In this document: positions 31,047 through 41,167 of the stretch, one piece after another
Layout: every line of letters begins with the position of its first letter
Position numbering within the stretch: position 1 is the first letter of the stretch
NCBI RefSeq assembly: GCF_013347965.1
Contig: NZ_CP048810.1
Span: forward strand, 2,046,001-2,110,000
Source: Pseudomonas bijieensis
GTDB lineage: Bacteria > Pseudomonadota > Gammaproteobacteria > Pseudomonadales > Pseudomonadaceae
Reading direction: 5' to 3'
DNA length: 64,000 nucleotides
The notes under the pieces: generated by a model
Databases searched by the model: none
Told to the model about the DNA's origin: nothing
The model's input: the letters and a program-made list of their open reading frames with translations, nothing else
Made by a program: the position numbers and the translations under genes

Positions 31047-32471
31047 ATGAACACTTCTATCAGTACCGCCTACAACTACAAGGTGGTCCGCCAATTCGCC
31101 ATTATGACGGTGGTGTGGGGCATCGTCGGCATGGGGCTCGGGGTTTTTCTCGCCGCCCAATTGGTCTGGCCACAGCTCAACTTCGATTTGCCTTGGACCA
31201 GCTTCGGCCGACTGCGCCCACTGCACACCAACGCAGTGATCTTCGCCTTTGGCGGCTGTGCGTTGTTTGCCAGTTCGTTTTATTCGGTGCAACGCACCTG
31301 CCAGACGCAGCTGTTCGCGCCGAAAATCGCCGCGTTCTGCTTCTGGGGCTGGCAACTGGTGATCCTGCTGGCGGCCATCAGCCTGCCACTGGGCTACACC
31401 AGTTCCAAGGAATACGCCGAACTGGAATGGCCGATCGACATCCTGATCACCATCGTCTGGGTGGCCTACGCCATCGTGTTCTTCGGTACCGTGGCCAAGC
31501 GCAACACCAAGCACATCTACGTCGGTAACTGGTTCTTCGGCGGCTTCATCCTGACTGTGGCGATCCTGCACATCGTCAACAACCTGGAACTGCCGGTGAG
31601 CTTCACCAAATCCTACTCGGTGTACGCCGGGGCCACGGATGCGATGGTGCAATGGTGGTACGGCCACAACGCCGTGGGCTTTTTCCTCACCGCAGGCTTC
31701 CTGGGGATGATGTACTACTTCGTGCCGAAGCAGGCCGAACGTCCGGTGTATTCCTATCGCCTGTCCATCGTCCATTTCTGGGCGCTGATCACCCTGTATA
31801 TCTGGGCCGGCCCACACCACCTGCACTACACCGCGCTGCCGGACTGGGCACAGTCCCTGGGCATGGTGATGTCGCTGATCCTGCTGGCGCCAAGCTGGGG
31901 CGGCATGATCAACGGCATGATGACCCTGTCGGGTGCCTGGCATAAGTTGCGCAGCGACCCGATCCTGCGATTCCTGGTGGTGTCCCTGGCGTTCTACGGC
32001 ATGTCGACCTTCGAAGGTCCGATGATGGCGATCAAGACCGTCAACGCCCTCTCCCACTACACCGACTGGACCATCGGCCACGTACATGCCGGTGCACTCG
32101 GCTGGGTGGCGATGATTTCCATCGGTGCGCTGTACCACATGATCCCGAAAGTCTTCGGCCGGCCACAGATGCACAGCATCGGCCTGATCAATGCGCACTT
32201 CTGGCTCGCGACCATCGGCACCGTGCTCTACATCGCCTCGATGTGGGTCAACGGCATCGCCCAGGGCCTGATGTGGCGCGCAGTGAACGAGGACGGCACG
32301 CTCACCTACTCCTTCGTCGAAACCCTGGTGGCCAGCCACCCTGGCTTCATCGTACGGCTGGCGGGCGGGGCGATCTTCCTCCTCGGCATGCTGCTGATGG
32401 CCTACAACACCTGGCGCACCGTGCGGGCCTACCAGCCTGCCGAAGCCGCCGCTGCCGCGCAGATGGCCTGA
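31047..32471 (+). CDS. ccoN: cbb3-type cytochrome c oxidase subunit I (first copy)
   Basis: The 474-residue catalytic subunit of the high-affinity terminal oxidase has about twelve transmembrane segments and binds low-spin haem b and the haem b3–CuB centre. The His-rich region around [14 protein letters not shown] and AGPHHLHYT provides ligands. I chose the ATG at 31047, which gives the family N-terminus; the frame is open 14 codons upstream. It heads ccoNOQP, equivalent by position to cbb3-2 (ccoN2) of P. aeruginosa. Confidence 0.96.
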   Translation: MNTSISTAYNYKVVRQFAIMTVVWGIVGMGLGVFLAAQLVWPQLNFDLPWTSFGRLRPLHTNAVIFAFGGCALFASSFYSVQRTCQTQLFAPKIAAFCFWGWQLVILLAAISLPLGYTSSKEYAELEWPIDILITIVWVAYAIVFFGTVAKRNTKHIYVGNWFFGGFILTVAILHIVNNLELPVSFTKSYSVYAGATDAMVQWWYGHNAVGFFLTAGFLGMMYYFVPKQAERPVYSYRLSIVHFWALITLYIWAGPHHLHYTALPDWAQSLGMVMSLILLAPSWGGMINGMMTLSGAWHKLRSDPILRFLVVSLAFYGMSTFEGPMMAIKTVNALSHYTDWTIGHVHAGALGWVAMISIGALYHMIPKVFGRPQMHSIGLINAHFWLATIGTVLYIASMWVNGIAQGLMWRAVNEDGTLTYSFVETLVASHPGFIVRLAGGAIFLLGMLLMAYNTWRTVRAYQPAEAAAAAQMA

Positions 32472-32481
32472 GGAGTCCACC

Positions 32482-33090
32482 ATGAAACACGAAACAATCG
32501 AAAAAAACGTCGGCCTGCTGATGCTGCTGATGGTCCTGGCCGTGAGCATTGGTGGCCTGACCCAGATCGTCCCGCTGTTCTTCCAGGACGTGACCAACAA
32601 GCCGGTGGACGGCATGAAGCCCTACACCGCCCTGCAACTGGAAGGCCGCGACATCTACATCCGCGAAGGCTGCGTCGGCTGCCACTCGCAGATGATCCGT
32701 CCGTTCCGCGCCGAGACCGAGCGCTACGGCCACTACTCGGTGGCCGGCGAAAGCGTCTGGGACCACCCGTTCCTGTGGGGTTCCAAGCGGACCGGACCGG
32801 ACCTGGCCCGGGTCGGCGCGCGTTACTCCGATGACTGGCACCGCGCCCACTTGTACAACCCGCGCAACGTCGTGCCCGAATCGAAAATGCCAGCCTATCC
32901 GTGGCTGGTTAGCCAAGCGGTGGACAGCAGCCACACCGAAGGCAAGCTGCGCGCCATGCGCACCCTGGGCGTGCCGTACACCGACGACGACATCACGGGC
33001 AGCGTGGCCTCGCTCAAGGGCAAGACCGAAATGGACGCGCTGGTGGCCTACCTGCAAGTGCTCGGCACTGCCATCAAGAGCAAGAGGTGA
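32482..33090 (+). CDS. ccoO: cbb3 oxidase monohaem cytochrome c subunit (first copy)
   Basis: The 202-residue CcoO has an N-terminal membrane anchor ([20 protein letters not shown]) and one haem c site, Cys64-x2-Cys67-His68 (GCVGCHSQM), exposed to the periplasm, with Met in MIRPF-type context nearby. It passes electrons from CcoP to CcoN. It starts 10 bp after ccoN and continues the operon. Long stretches are identical to the second ccoO at the DNA level. Confidence 0.97.
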   Translation: MKHETIEKNVGLLMLLMVLAVSIGGLTQIVPLFFQDVTNKPVDGMKPYTALQLEGRDIYIREGCVGCHSQMIRPFRAETERYGHYSVAGESVWDHPFLWGSKRTGPDLARVGARYSDDWHRAHLYNPRNVVPESKMPAYPWLVSQAVDSSHTEGKLRAMRTLGVPYTDDDITGSVASLKGKTEMDALVAYLQVLGTAIKSKR

Positions 33091-33093
33091 GCC

Positions 33094-33297
33094 ATGGTTC
33101 TTGAAATGAGTACAGGAATGATCCGCGGCCTGGGCACCGTCGTGGTGTTCATCGCCTTCATCGGCCTGACCCTGTGGGTATTCAGCAGCAAGCGCGGGCC
33201 GGAATTCGCCCAGGCGCGCCTGCTGCCGTTCGCCGACGAGCCGTCCGCCGATATCGCCACCCCCCAAGACCCTGCAACAAGGAGTACCCGGCCATGA
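33094..33297 (+). CDS. ccoQ: cbb3 oxidase small subunit CcoQ (first copy)
   Basis: A 67-residue single-span membrane protein ([19 protein letters not shown]) typical of CcoQ/FixQ, which stabilises the oxidase complex. AAGAGGTGAGCC favours the ATG at 33094. It lies 3 bp after ccoO and overlaps ccoP by four bases, which suggests translational coupling. The tail is longer than in the second copy. Confidence 0.92.
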   Translation: MVLEMSTGMIRGLGTVVVFIAFIGLTLWVFSSKRGPEFAQARLLPFADEPSADIATPQDPATRSTRP

Positions 33298-34247
33298 CCA
33301 CCTTCTGGAGTACGTGGATCTGCGTACTGACCATCGGCAGCCTCATCGGCCTGACGTGGCTGCTGATCGGCACTCGCAAGGGCGAGACCAAGGGCAGCGT
33401 CGACCAGACCATGGGCCACAGCTTCGACGGCATCGAGGAGTACGACAACCCGCTGCCGCAGTGGTGGTTCCTGTTGTTCGCCGGCACCCTGGTGTTTTCC
33501 GTCGGCTACCTGGTCCTCTATCCAGGCCTGGGCAACTGGAAAGGCATCTTGCCAGGCTACGAGAACGGCTGGACCGGCGCCCATGAATGGGAAAAGGAAA
33601 TGGCCAAGGCCGACGCCAAGTTCGGGCCGATCTTCGCCAAATTCGCTGCCATGCCCGTGGAAGAAGTCGCCAAGGACCCACAGGCCCTGAAGATGGGTGG
33701 CCGTTTGTTCGCCTCCAACTGCTCGGTCTGCCACGGCTCGGACGCCAAGGGCGCCTTCGGCTTCCCGAACCTGGCCGACAGCAACTGGCGCTGGGGTGGC
33801 GCTGCCGACACCATCAAGACCACCATCATGGGCGGTCGCATGGCGGCAATGCCGGCCTGGGGTGAAGTGCTGGGGGAGGCCGGAGTCAAGAACGTGGCCG
33901 CGTACGTACGCCACGACTTGGCCGGCCTGCCACTGCCAGCGGACAGCGGTGCCGACCTGCAAGCCGGCCAGCAGGCCTTCAACACCACCTGTGTCGCCTG
34001 CCACGGGGCCAATGGCCAAGGGACCGAAGCCATGGGTGCGCCGAACCTGACGCAACCGGCCGGCTTCATCTACGGCACCAGCCTGGCCCAATTGCAGCAG
34101 ACCATTCGCCATGGTCGCCAGGGCCATATGCCAGCGCAGAGTGAGTTGTTGGGCAATGACAAGGTGCAGTTGCTTGCCGCCTACGTCTACAGCCTGTCCC
34201 ACACGGCCGGTGCAGAGCGCCTGCAAGCCGAACACAAAAGCGAATAA
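33294..34247 (+). CDS. ccoP: cbb3 oxidase dihaem cytochrome c subunit (first copy)
   Basis: The 317-residue CcoP has two N-terminal membrane segments (about residues 8-27 and 58-76) and two periplasmic haem c sites, Cys143-x2-Cys146-His147 and Cys233-x2-Cys236-His237. It receives electrons from soluble cytochromes. AAGGAG precedes the ATG, which overlaps the ccoQ stop. It is ten residues shorter than the second copy, lacking a stretch before the first haem site. A terminator ends the operon. Confidence 0.96.
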   Translation: MTTFWSTWICVLTIGSLIGLTWLLIGTRKGETKGSVDQTMGHSFDGIEEYDNPLPQWWFLLFAGTLVFSVGYLVLYPGLGNWKGILPGYENGWTGAHEWEKEMAKADAKFGPIFAKFAAMPVEEVAKDPQALKMGGRLFASNCSVCHGSDAKGAFGFPNLADSNWRWGGAADTIKTTIMGGRMAAMPAWGEVLGEAGVKNVAAYVRHDLAGLPLPADSGADLQAGQQAFNTTCVACHGANGQGTEAMGAPNLTQPAGFIYGTSLAQLQQTIRHGRQGHMPAQSELLGNDKVQLLAAYVYSLSHTAGAERLQAEHKSE

Positions 34248-34261
34248 ATCCTGACCGCATA

Positions 34262-34294
34262 AACAGCCGCATTCATCTGGATGCGGCTGTTTTG
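34262..34294 (+). terminator. Terminator of the first cco operon
   Basis: AAACAGCCGCAT / ATGCGGCTGTTTT with an eight-base loop, 15 bp after ccoP. Confidence 0.9.
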
Positions 34295-34299
34295 TGTCC

Positions 34300-34729
34300 C
34301 TGCGCGACGCATTGTCGCACCCCTCCCATAGTCTTCCTTTCGGTTCCCCGCAATCGCGTCTAAGCTTGCCTTTGCGTGCGCTGGCGACTGCCGGTTTCAG
34401 GTCGACCCGACCCGATGCGTTCGACAATCGTTCGTCAAAAAGGCCGCAAAGGCAGGTGAATACCGGCTGTTGCGACAGTTGCCTGGCATCACCCGAACGT
34501 TGTGTTCGAACACACCCCGTTACAACCGACCTGCCCCCCTCGCCTCTTTCCTTCGTTGCGACATTTTGCCGTGGGCCATTTTTGTCCCTACACGGAACAT
34601 GGAAAGGCCGCAGAATCAGCTTCGGAAAGCATTGACCCAGGTCATGGCGCGTTGCAATGACCCCCCGCTTTCTCCATACTTGCGACCGATTTTTATCCTA
34701 ATAAAACACCCAAACCGTGGAACCTTAGA
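34300..34729 (+). other. Gene-free spacer and leader between the two cco operons
   Basis: About 430 bp with no credible gene. It ends with an Anr-like site (34632-34645), a CATACT hexamer (34675-34680) that could be a −10, and a weak GGAACC before ccoN. The rest shows no repeat or RNA structure that I can name. Confidence 0.6.
34632..34645. promoter_or_regulatory. Weak Anr-like site upstream of the second cco operon
   Basis: TTGACCCAGGTCAT keeps the TTGA...TCA core of an Anr box but deviates at three positions. It lies 85 bp from the ATG. The corresponding P. aeruginosa operon (cbb3-1) is expressed largely without Anr, so this may be a weak or non-functional site. Confidence 0.3.
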
Positions 34730-36172
34730 ATGAGCACAGCAATCAGTCCGACTGCTTATAACTATAAGGTAGTCCGCCAGTTCGCCATCATGACGGTGGT
34801 CTGGGGGATCCTTGGCATGGGGCTCGGTGTCTTCATCGCCTCGCAACTGGTCTGGCCGGAGTTGAACTTCGATCTGCCATGGACGACATTTGGACGCCTG
34901 CGCCCGCTGCACACCAACCTGGTAATCTTCGCCTTCGGTGGTTGTGCATTGTTTGCCACTTCTTACTACGTCGTGCAGCGAACCTGCCAAACGCGACTGA
35001 TCTCCGACAGCCTCGCCGCCTTCACCTTCTGGGGCTGGCAAGCGGTTATCGTGGGTGCGATCGTGACCCTGCCACTGGGTTACACCACCACCAAGGAATA
35101 CGCTGAGCTGGAATGGCCCCTGGCTATCCTGCTGGCCATTGTCTGGGTGACCTACGGTCTGGTGTTCTTCGGCACCATCGTCAAGCGCAAGACCAAGCAC
35201 ATCTACGTCGGTAACTGGTTCTACGGTGCCTTCATCGTCGTGACTGCCATGCTGCACATCGTCAACCACGCTTCCCTGCCGGTCAGCTTCTTCAAGTCGT
35301 ACTCGGCCTACTCGGGCGCGACGGATGCGATGATCCAGTGGTGGTATGGCCACAACGCCGTGGGCTTCTTCCTGACCACCGGCTTCCTGGGGATGATGTA
35401 CTACTTCGTGCCGAAACAGGCCGAACGTCCGATCTATTCCTATCGCCTGTCCATCGTGCACTTCTGGGCGCTGATCACCCTGTACATCTGGGCAGGTCCC
35501 CACCACCTGCACTACACCGCACTGCCAGACTGGGCCCAGTCCCTGGGCATGGCGATGTCGATCATCCTGCTGGCACCAAGCTGGGGCGGCATGATCAACG
35601 GCATGATGACCCTGTCGGGCGCCTGGCATAAGCTGCGCACCGACCCGATCCTGCGCTTTTTGGTGGTGTCGCTGGCGTTCTACGGTATGTCGACCTTCGA
35701 AGGTCCGATGATGGCGATCAAGACCGTCAACTCCCTGAGCCACTACACCGACTGGACCATCGGCCACGTACACGCCGGTGCGCTCGGCTGGGTGGCGATG
35801 ATCTCCATCGGCGCCATCTACCACATGATCCCGAAACTGTTCGGTCGTGCGCAGATGCACAGCACCGGCCTGATCAACGCGCACTTCTGGCTCGCAACCA
35901 TCGGCACCGTGCTCTACATCGCCTCGATGTGGGTCAACGGCATCACCCAGGGCCTGATGTGGCGTGCGATCAACGACGACGGCACCCTGACCTACTCGTT
36001 CGTCGAAGCGCTGCAAGCCAGCCATCCTGGCTTCATCGTCCGTGCCCTGGGCGGCGCGTTCTTCGCCAGCGGCATGCTGTTGATGGCCTACAACGTGTAC
36101 CGCACCGTTCGTGCCTCTGACCCGGCTGAAGCTGAAGCCGCCGCCAAGATCGCCGTAGTTGGAGCTCACTGA
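34730..36172 (+). CDS. ccoN: cbb3-type cytochrome c oxidase subunit I (second copy)
   Basis: A 480-residue CcoN paralogue, very similar to the first copy throughout (e.g. [36 protein letters not shown]). By position next to ccoG it corresponds to cbb3-1 (ccoN1) of P. aeruginosa, the main oxidase in air. The ATG is preceded by GTGGAACC. The stop overlaps the ccoO start by one base, so the two are translationally coupled. Confidence 0.96.
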   Translation: MSTAISPTAYNYKVVRQFAIMTVVWGILGMGLGVFIASQLVWPELNFDLPWTTFGRLRPLHTNLVIFAFGGCALFATSYYVVQRTCQTRLISDSLAAFTFWGWQAVIVGAIVTLPLGYTTTKEYAELEWPLAILLAIVWVTYGLVFFGTIVKRKTKHIYVGNWFYGAFIVVTAMLHIVNHASLPVSFFKSYSAYSGATDAMIQWWYGHNAVGFFLTTGFLGMMYYFVPKQAERPIYSYRLSIVHFWALITLYIWAGPHHLHYTALPDWAQSLGMAMSIILLAPSWGGMINGMMTLSGAWHKLRTDPILRFLVVSLAFYGMSTFEGPMMAIKTVNSLSHYTDWTIGHVHAGALGWVAMISIGAIYHMIPKLFGRAQMHSTGLINAHFWLATIGTVLYIASMWVNGITQGLMWRAINDDGTLTYSFVEALQASHPGFIVRALGGAFFASGMLLMAYNVYRTVRASDPAEAEAAAKIAVVGAH

Positions 36173-36780
36173 TGAAGCACGAAGCAGTAGAGAAGAATAT
36201 CGGCCTGCTGGCCTTCTTCATGGTCATCGCCGTGAGCATCGGCGGCCTGACCCAGATCGTCCCGCTGTTCTTCCAGGACGTGACCAACAAGCCGGTCGAA
36301 GGCATGAAGCCGCGGACCGCCCTTGAACTGGAAGGCCGCGACATCTATATCGCCAACGGTTGTGTCGGCTGCCATTCGCAGATGATCCGTCCGTTCCGCG
36401 CCGAGACCGAACGCTACGGTCATTACTCGGTGGCCGGTGAAAGCGTCTGGGACCACCCGTTCCTGTGGGGTTCCAAGCGTACCGGTCCGGACCTGGCCCG
36501 CGTTGGCGGCCGCTACTCCGACGACTGGCAGCGTGCGCACTTGTACAACCCGCGCAACGTGGTGCCCGAGTCGAAAATGCCGGCCTACCCGTTCCTCGTA
36601 GAAAACAAGCTCGACGGCAAAGACACCGCCAAGAAAATGGAAGTCCTGCGCACCCTGGGCGTGCCTTACACCGACGAAGACATCGCCGGTGCCAAGGATG
36701 CGGTCAAGGGCAAGACTGAAATGGACGCGCTGGTGGCCTATCTGCAAGGCCTGGGCACCATCATCAAAAGCAAACGGTGA
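36172..36780 (+). CDS. ccoO: cbb3 oxidase monohaem cytochrome c subunit (second copy)
   Basis: A 202-residue CcoO with the same anchor and CVGCHSQM haem site as the first copy. GGAG in the end of ccoN serves as its ribosome site. A 53-bp stretch (36244-36296) is identical in DNA to 32554-32606 of the first copy, including third codon positions. The middle section ([16 protein letters not shown]) differs more and distinguishes the two. Confidence 0.97.
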   Translation: MKHEAVEKNIGLLAFFMVIAVSIGGLTQIVPLFFQDVTNKPVEGMKPRTALELEGRDIYIANGCVGCHSQMIRPFRAETERYGHYSVAGESVWDHPFLWGSKRTGPDLARVGGRYSDDWQRAHLYNPRNVVPESKMPAYPFLVENKLDGKDTAKKMEVLRTLGVPYTDEDIAGAKDAVKGKTEMDALVAYLQGLGTIIKSKR

Positions 36781-36785
36781 TTTAG

Positions 36786-36971
36786 ATGGATATCGGGATG
36801 ATTCGTGGCCTGGGCACCGTCGTCGTGATGGTGGCCTTCATCGGTCTGGCCCTGTGGGTGTTCAGCCCCAAGCGCAAGTCGGAGTTTGACGACGCGACCT
36901 TGCTGCCGTTCGCGGATGATCCCGAAGCCATCAAGCACGTCGAGCAAGCTTCTAGGAGTAACAAAGAATGA
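36786..36971 (+). CDS. ccoQ: cbb3 oxidase small subunit CcoQ (second copy)
   Basis: A 61-residue CcoQ with one membrane span ([19 protein letters not shown]). It starts 5 bp after ccoO and overlaps ccoP by four bases, exactly the layout of the first operon. The start could also be the Met five residues later, but the chosen ATG has the better fit with the paralogue. Confidence 0.9.
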   Translation: MDIGMIRGLGTVVVMVAFIGLALWVFSPKRKSEFDDATLLPFADDPEAIKHVEQASRSNKE

Positions 36972-37951
36972 CTACATTCTGGAGTCTGTACGTCACAGTC
37001 CTCAGCCTGGGAACGATCTTCGCCCTGACCTGGCTGTTGCTGTCGACCCGCAAGGGCCAGCGCGCCGAGCAAACGGACGAGACCGTCGGTCACTCGTTCG
37101 ACGGGATCGAGGAGTACGACAACCCGCTGCCGAAATGGTGGTTCATGCTGTTCGTGGGCACCATCGTGTTCGCCCTCGGTTACCTGGTGCTCTACCCTGG
37201 CCTGGGCAACTGGAAAGGCCTGCTGCCCGGCTATAACTACCTGGACACCGAAAAGCAGACCGCCTTCGCCAACGGCCAGACCGGCTGGACAGGCGTTCAT
37301 GAGTGGGAAAAGGAAATGGCCCGCTCGGACGCCAAGTTCGGGCCGATCTTCGCCAAATTCGCCTCCATGCCGATCGAAGAAGTCGCCAAGGACCCGCAAG
37401 CCCTGAAGATGGGTGGCCGCCTGTTCGCCTCCAACTGCTCGGTCTGCCACGGTTCCGACGCCAAGGGTGCCTATGGCTTCCCCAACCTGACCGACGCCGA
37501 CTGGCGCTGGGGCGGTGAGCCGGAAACCATCAAGACCACCATCATGGGCGGCCGTCACGCCGTGATGCCGGGCTGGGCTGCCGTGGTTGGCGAACAGGGC
37601 GTGGCCGACGTGGCTTCCTACCTGGTGACCAGCCTGCACGGTCGCAAACTGCCGGAAGGCGCCAAGGCCGATCCGGCCAATGGCCAGAAGCTGTTCGCGG
37701 CCAACTGCGTGGCCTGCCACGGTCCAGCCGGCAAGGGTACGCCTGCCATGGGCGCACCTGACCTGACGCATCCGGCGGCGTTCATCTACGGTTCGAGCTT
37801 CGCTCAACTGCAGCAGACCATCCGCTACGGCCGTCAGGGCCAGATGCCGGCCCAGGCCGACCTGCAAGGGAACGACAAGGTCCACCTGCTGGCGGCCTAT
37901 GTCTACAGCCTGTCACACGGCGAAAAGGCTCCGGCCGCTGACGCCCAGTAA
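36968..37951 (+). CDS. ccoP: cbb3 oxidase dihaem cytochrome c subunit (second copy)
   Basis: The 327-residue CcoP has two membrane segments and two haem c sites: Cys157-x2-Cys160-His161 and Cys247-x2-Cys250-His251. Relative to the first CcoP it carries extra residues between the second membrane segment and the first haem (around [16 protein letters not shown], residues 89-104). TAGGAG precedes the ATG. A strong terminator follows, and the antitoxin–toxin pair comes next. Confidence 0.96.
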   Translation: MTTFWSLYVTVLSLGTIFALTWLLLSTRKGQRAEQTDETVGHSFDGIEEYDNPLPKWWFMLFVGTIVFALGYLVLYPGLGNWKGLLPGYNYLDTEKQTAFANGQTGWTGVHEWEKEMARSDAKFGPIFAKFASMPIEEVAKDPQALKMGGRLFASNCSVCHGSDAKGAYGFPNLTDADWRWGGEPETIKTTIMGGRHAVMPGWAAVVGEQGVADVASYLVTSLHGRKLPEGAKADPANGQKLFAANCVACHGPAGKGTPAMGAPDLTHPAAFIYGSSFAQLQQTIRYGRQGQMPAQADLQGNDKVHLLAAYVYSLSHGEKAPAADAQ

Positions 37952-37970
37952 GGCAAGTAGCTGATACACC

Positions 37971-38005
37971 AAAGGCCCCGCCAATCCGATTGGCGGGGCC
38001 TTTTT
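37971..38005 (+). terminator. Terminator of the second cco operon
   Basis: AAAGGCCCCGCCAAT / ATTGGCGGGGCCTTT with a short loop, followed by TTTTT. Confidence 0.93.
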
Positions 38006-38102
38006 GTTGCCGGCTGAAAAACCTGGGCAAATCTGTTGCGCTTGCCGCCCCTCCACACGAGTAGTAACGTGCCTACATTGGAATTCAAAACGAGGGCACC
38101 CC

Positions 38103-38357
38103 ATGTCCATCACGACTATCTCCAGCCGCGAATTCAACCACGACACAAGTGGTGCCAAAAAAGCCACCCGTGAAGGGCCGGTTATCATCACCGACCGTGG
38201 CAAGCCGGCCCATGTGCTGCTAAGCATTGAGGAGTACCAGAAACTGACCGGCATCGGCACCAGCATTGTCGAGTTACTGGTCATGCCCGATGCGTCGGAT
38301 ATCGACTTCGAGACCGAGCGCGCCGTCATCACTCCCCGCTCGGTAGACCTGTCCTGA
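38103..38357 (+). CDS. Type II antitoxin, Phd/YefM family
   Basis: An 84-residue protein beginning MSITTISSREFNHDTSGAKK, the DNA-binding N-terminus typical of Phd/YefM antitoxins, with GPVIITDRGKPAHVLLSIEEYQKL following. The C-terminal part should wrap the toxin. GAGGG lies before the ATG at 38103. Its TGA is immediately followed by the toxin ATG with no spacer, so the two are co-translated. Antitoxins of this family repress their own operon. Confidence 0.9.
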   Translation: MSITTISSREFNHDTSGAKKATREGPVIITDRGKPAHVLLSIEEYQKLTGIGTSIVELLVMPDASDIDFETERAVITPRSVDLS

Positions 38358-38786
38358 ATGTTTCTACTCGATACCAATGTCATTTCCGAACTGCGCAAAT
38401 CCCAGGCAGACAAAAACGTCCAGGCCTGGGCACGCAGCGTTCCCGCTCCCAGCCTGTATGTCTCGGCGATTACCGTACTGGAACTGGAAACCGGTGTGCT
38501 GCGCTTCGAACGCAAGGACCCGGCGCAAGGCAGCCGCCTGCGGGCATGGCTGGACAATCACGTGATGCCTGCCTTTGCCGGCAGGATCCTGGCCGTTGAC
38601 CGCGCCGTCGCACTGCGCTGCGCTCGCCTGCATGTGCCTGACCGCAGCAATGAATGTGACGCTTTGATTGCCGCTACCGCCCTGGTCCATGGGCTGACCG
38701 TGGTGACCCGTAACGTGAGCGATTTCCAGAGCAGCGGCGTGGCGGTACTCAACCCGTGGTCAGGCGATGAAAAGAACCAGATCTGA
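38358..38786 (+). CDS. PIN-domain toxin (VapC/FitB-like)
   Basis: The 142-residue PIN nuclease has the acidic residues expected at the active site: Asp5 (LLDTNVISEL), Glu42 (TVLELETGV), Asp101 (NECDALIAA) and Asp122 (RNVSDF). VapC-type toxins cleave tRNA or other RNA and arrest growth unless bound by the antitoxin. The full set of residues suggests an active enzyme. It is paired with a Phd-type antitoxin, as in FitB-like and StbB-like modules, and lies between ccoP and ccoG. Confidence 0.9.
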   Translation: MFLLDTNVISELRKSQADKNVQAWARSVPAPSLYVSAITVLELETGVLRFERKDPAQGSRLRAWLDNHVMPAFAGRILAVDRAVALRCARLHVPDRSNECDALIAATALVHGLTVVTRNVSDFQSSGVAVLNPWSGDEKNQI

Positions 38787-38884
38787 AGCTTCAGCAAACC
38801 GAGCTTGAGGGCTTCTCCTGTCTACTAACTGGCCCACAATCACCCTTTCGTTTTTCGCCAGAGCAACGGGCTGTCTATAGTCAA

Positions 38885-38898
38885 TTGATCTGGGTCAT
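38885..38898. promoter_or_regulatory. Putative Anr box upstream of ccoG
   Basis: TTGATCTGGGTCAT has a perfect left half of the Anr consensus and a two-mismatch right half. It lies 168 bp before the ccoG ATG. A TTCTAT hexamer (38923-38928) falls near the position expected for a −10 when the box is centred at −41. Confidence 0.45.
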
Positions 38899-39066
38899 GA
38901 ACTTGTTACATCCGCTACACCATTCTATGCACCGCCCCAACGCGACCAAAGGTCGCACCCTTGGGCCAGAGCGACAGGCGTATCATTGCGCCACCGCAAC
39001 ACCCTTTCTGACCGTGGTCGGCACGTACTGGCCCCGGCACTTTTCCACTGCCGTGGGATGCATTTG

Positions 39067-40482
39067 ATGAGCAACCAGATTCCGGTACATGACGTTACCC
39101 CGCCTGCCAAGGACGCGACCAAAAGCGTCGACCTGTATGCCTCCCGGGAAAAAATCTACACCCGCGCCTTCACCGGCCTGTTCCGTAACCTGCGGATGCT
39201 TGGCGGAGCGTTCCTGTTCCTGCTGTATTTCGGTACGGTATGGTTGAACTGGGGCGGTCACCAGGCCGTCTGGTGGAACCTGCCGGAACGCAAGTTCTTC
39301 ATTTTTGGCGCGACCTTCTGGCCCCAGGATTTCATCCTGTTGTCCGGGATGCTGATCATTGCGGCATTTGGCCTGTTTTTCATCACGGTCTATGCCGGAC
39401 GAGTGTGGTGCGGCTATACCTGCCCACAGAGCGTGTGGACCTGGATCTTCATGTGGTGCGAAAAAGTCACCGAAGGCGATCGCAACCAACGCATCAAGCT
39501 CGACAAGGCCCCCATGGGCGCCAACAAGTTCCTGCGCAAGTTCGCCAAGCACAGCCTGTGGTTGCTGATCGGCTTCGTCACCGGCATGACCTTTGTCGGT
39601 TACTTCACGCCGATCCGCGAACTGGTATTCGAGTTCTTCACCGGCCAGGCCGATGGCTGGTCGTACTTCTGGGTCGGTTTCTTCACCCTCGCCACCTACG
39701 GCAATGCCGGCTGGCTGCGTGAACAGGTGTGCATCTACATGTGCCCTTACGCGCGCTTCCAGAGCGTGATGTTCGACAAGGACACCTTGATCGTTTCCTA
39801 CGACCCGCGCCGTGGCGAAAGCCGTGGCCCCCGCAAGAAGGGCGTTGACTACAAGGCCCTGGGCCTTGGCGATTGCATCGACTGCACCATGTGCGTCCAG
39901 GTCTGCCCTACCGGCATCGACATCCGCGACGGCTTGCAGATCGAGTGTATCGGCTGCGCAGCCTGCATCGATGCCTGCGACAACATCATGGACAAAATGG
40001 ATTATCCACGCGGCCTGATCAGCTACACCACCGAACACAACCTCTCGGGGCAGAAAACCCATAAACTGCGCCCGCGCCTGATCGGTTATGCCGTGGTGCT
40101 GCTGGCCATGATCAGCCTGCTGGCGGCGGCGTTCTTCATGCGCTCGCTGGTGGGTTTCGACGTCAGCAAGGACCGGGTGCTGTACCGCGAAAACGCCGAA
40201 GGCCGGATCGAGAACGTCTACAGCCTGAAGATCATGAACAAAGACCAACGCGACCATACGTACGTCCTGGAAGCCGCCGGCCTGCCCGACCTCAAGTTGC
40301 AAGGCCGCCGGGAGATCAAGGTCGCGGCCGGCGAGATCTACAGCCAGCCGGTCGAGCTGTCCAGCGCACCTGAGCAACTGCCATCGAGCACCAACGAGGT
40401 GACCTTCATCCTCAAGGACGCCGATGACAGCAGCGTACATGTCGAAGCCAAGAGCCGGTTCATCGGCCCACAAACTCGTTGA
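39067..40482 (+). CDS. ccoG: cbb3 assembly protein CcoG (RdxA/FixG)
   Basis: The 471-residue membrane protein has several transmembrane segments and a polyferredoxin region with two [4Fe-4S] motifs (CIDCTMCVQVCPTGIDI and CIGCAACIDACDNI, about residues 270-310), followed by an Ig-like C-terminal domain. CcoG reduces Cu(II) for assembly of cbb3 oxidase. The start at 39067 gives the family N-terminus; the frame extends 27 codons upstream. It begins the ccoGHIS group. Confidence 0.94.
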   Translation: MSNQIPVHDVTPPAKDATKSVDLYASREKIYTRAFTGLFRNLRMLGGAFLFLLYFGTVWLNWGGHQAVWWNLPERKFFIFGATFWPQDFILLSGMLIIAAFGLFFITVYAGRVWCGYTCPQSVWTWIFMWCEKVTEGDRNQRIKLDKAPMGANKFLRKFAKHSLWLLIGFVTGMTFVGYFTPIRELVFEFFTGQADGWSYFWVGFFTLATYGNAGWLREQVCIYMCPYARFQSVMFDKDTLIVSYDPRRGESRGPRKKGVDYKALGLGDCIDCTMCVQVCPTGIDIRDGLQIECIGCAACIDACDNIMDKMDYPRGLISYTTEHNLSGQKTHKLRPRLIGYAVVLLAMISLLAAAFFMRSLVGFDVSKDRVLYRENAEGRIENVYSLKIMNKDQRDHTYVLEAAGLPDLKLQGRREIKVAAGEIYSQPVELSSAPEQLPSSTNEVTFILKDADDSSVHVEAKSRFIGPQTR

Positions 40483-40487
40483 GAGAA

Positions 40488-41033
40488 ATGAACATGCCTG
40501 CAGCAACCGCCACCAGCCCTTGGTACAAGCACCTCTGGCCGTGGATCATCATCGCGATCCTGACCTGTTCGGTGACACTGAGCCTGACGATGGTGACCAT
40601 TGCGGTGAAGAATCCGGACAACCTGGTCAACGACAACTATTACGAAGCCGGCAAGGGCATCAACCGCTCTCTGGAGCGCGAACTGCTGGCCCAGACCCTG
40701 CAACTGCATGCCAACGTGCAACTGGATGATGTGACCGGCGAAGTGAACCTGCGCCTGAACGGCGACAGCCGCCCCCAGACCCTGGAACTGAGCCTGATCT
40801 CGCCAACCCAGCCGGAGAAAGATCGCAAAATTGTCCTGACCCGCAACGACAGCGAGCCGGGGCGCTACGTCGGCCAGTTGACGGACAAGATCGAAGGCCG
40901 GCGCTTTGTCGAATTGCTGGGCGTGGAGAACGACAAGACCTGGCGCCTGTTCGAAGAAGAACAGATCAGCCACGACCAGGACATCCTGCTCGGCGATGAA
41001 CCGCTGCAAGGCGCTGAAGACCTGAAGAAATAG
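40488..41033 (+). CDS. ccoH: cbb3 assembly protein CcoH (FixH)
   Basis: About 181 residues with one N-terminal membrane anchor (LWPWIIIAILTCSVTLSLTMV) and a periplasmic FixH domain (NDNYYEAGKGINRSLERE). CcoH stabilises the assembling oxidase. The start may be the ATG at 40488 or at 40494; GAGAG lies slightly better placed for the second. It follows ccoG by 5 bp. A REP pair separates it from ccoI. Confidence 0.92.
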   Translation: MNMPAATATSPWYKHLWPWIIIAILTCSVTLSLTMVTIAVKNPDNLVNDNYYEAGKGINRSLERELLAQTLQLHANVQLDDVTGEVNLRLNGDSRPQTLELSLISPTQPEKDRKIVLTRNDSEPGRYVGQLTDKIEGRRFVELLGVENDKTWRLFEEEQISHDQDILLGDEPLQGAEDLKK

Positions 41034-41050
41034 CGGCTGCGTTTCGCGCA

Positions 41051-41127
41051 ATCGCGAGCAGGCTCGCTCCCACATCAGGTTTATGTCACCACGACATTCC
41101 AATGTGGGAGCGAGCCTGCTCGCGAAG
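41051..41127. repeat. Inverted REP pair inside the cco assembly cluster
   Basis: ATCGCGAGCAGGCTCGCTCC (41051) and TGTGGGAGCGAGCCTGCTCG (41103-) as inverse copies, between ccoH and ccoI. Confidence 0.88.
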
Positions 41128-41167
41128 AGGCCTTCAGATGCCAGCAAGTTTCAATATGTGAATACCC

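Noticed and set aside
31017..32615. Long His/Asp-rich frame antisense to ccoN (and a similar one at 34616-36169)
   Set aside because: Both are antisense to the two ccoN genes and resemble each other only because the ccoN genes do.
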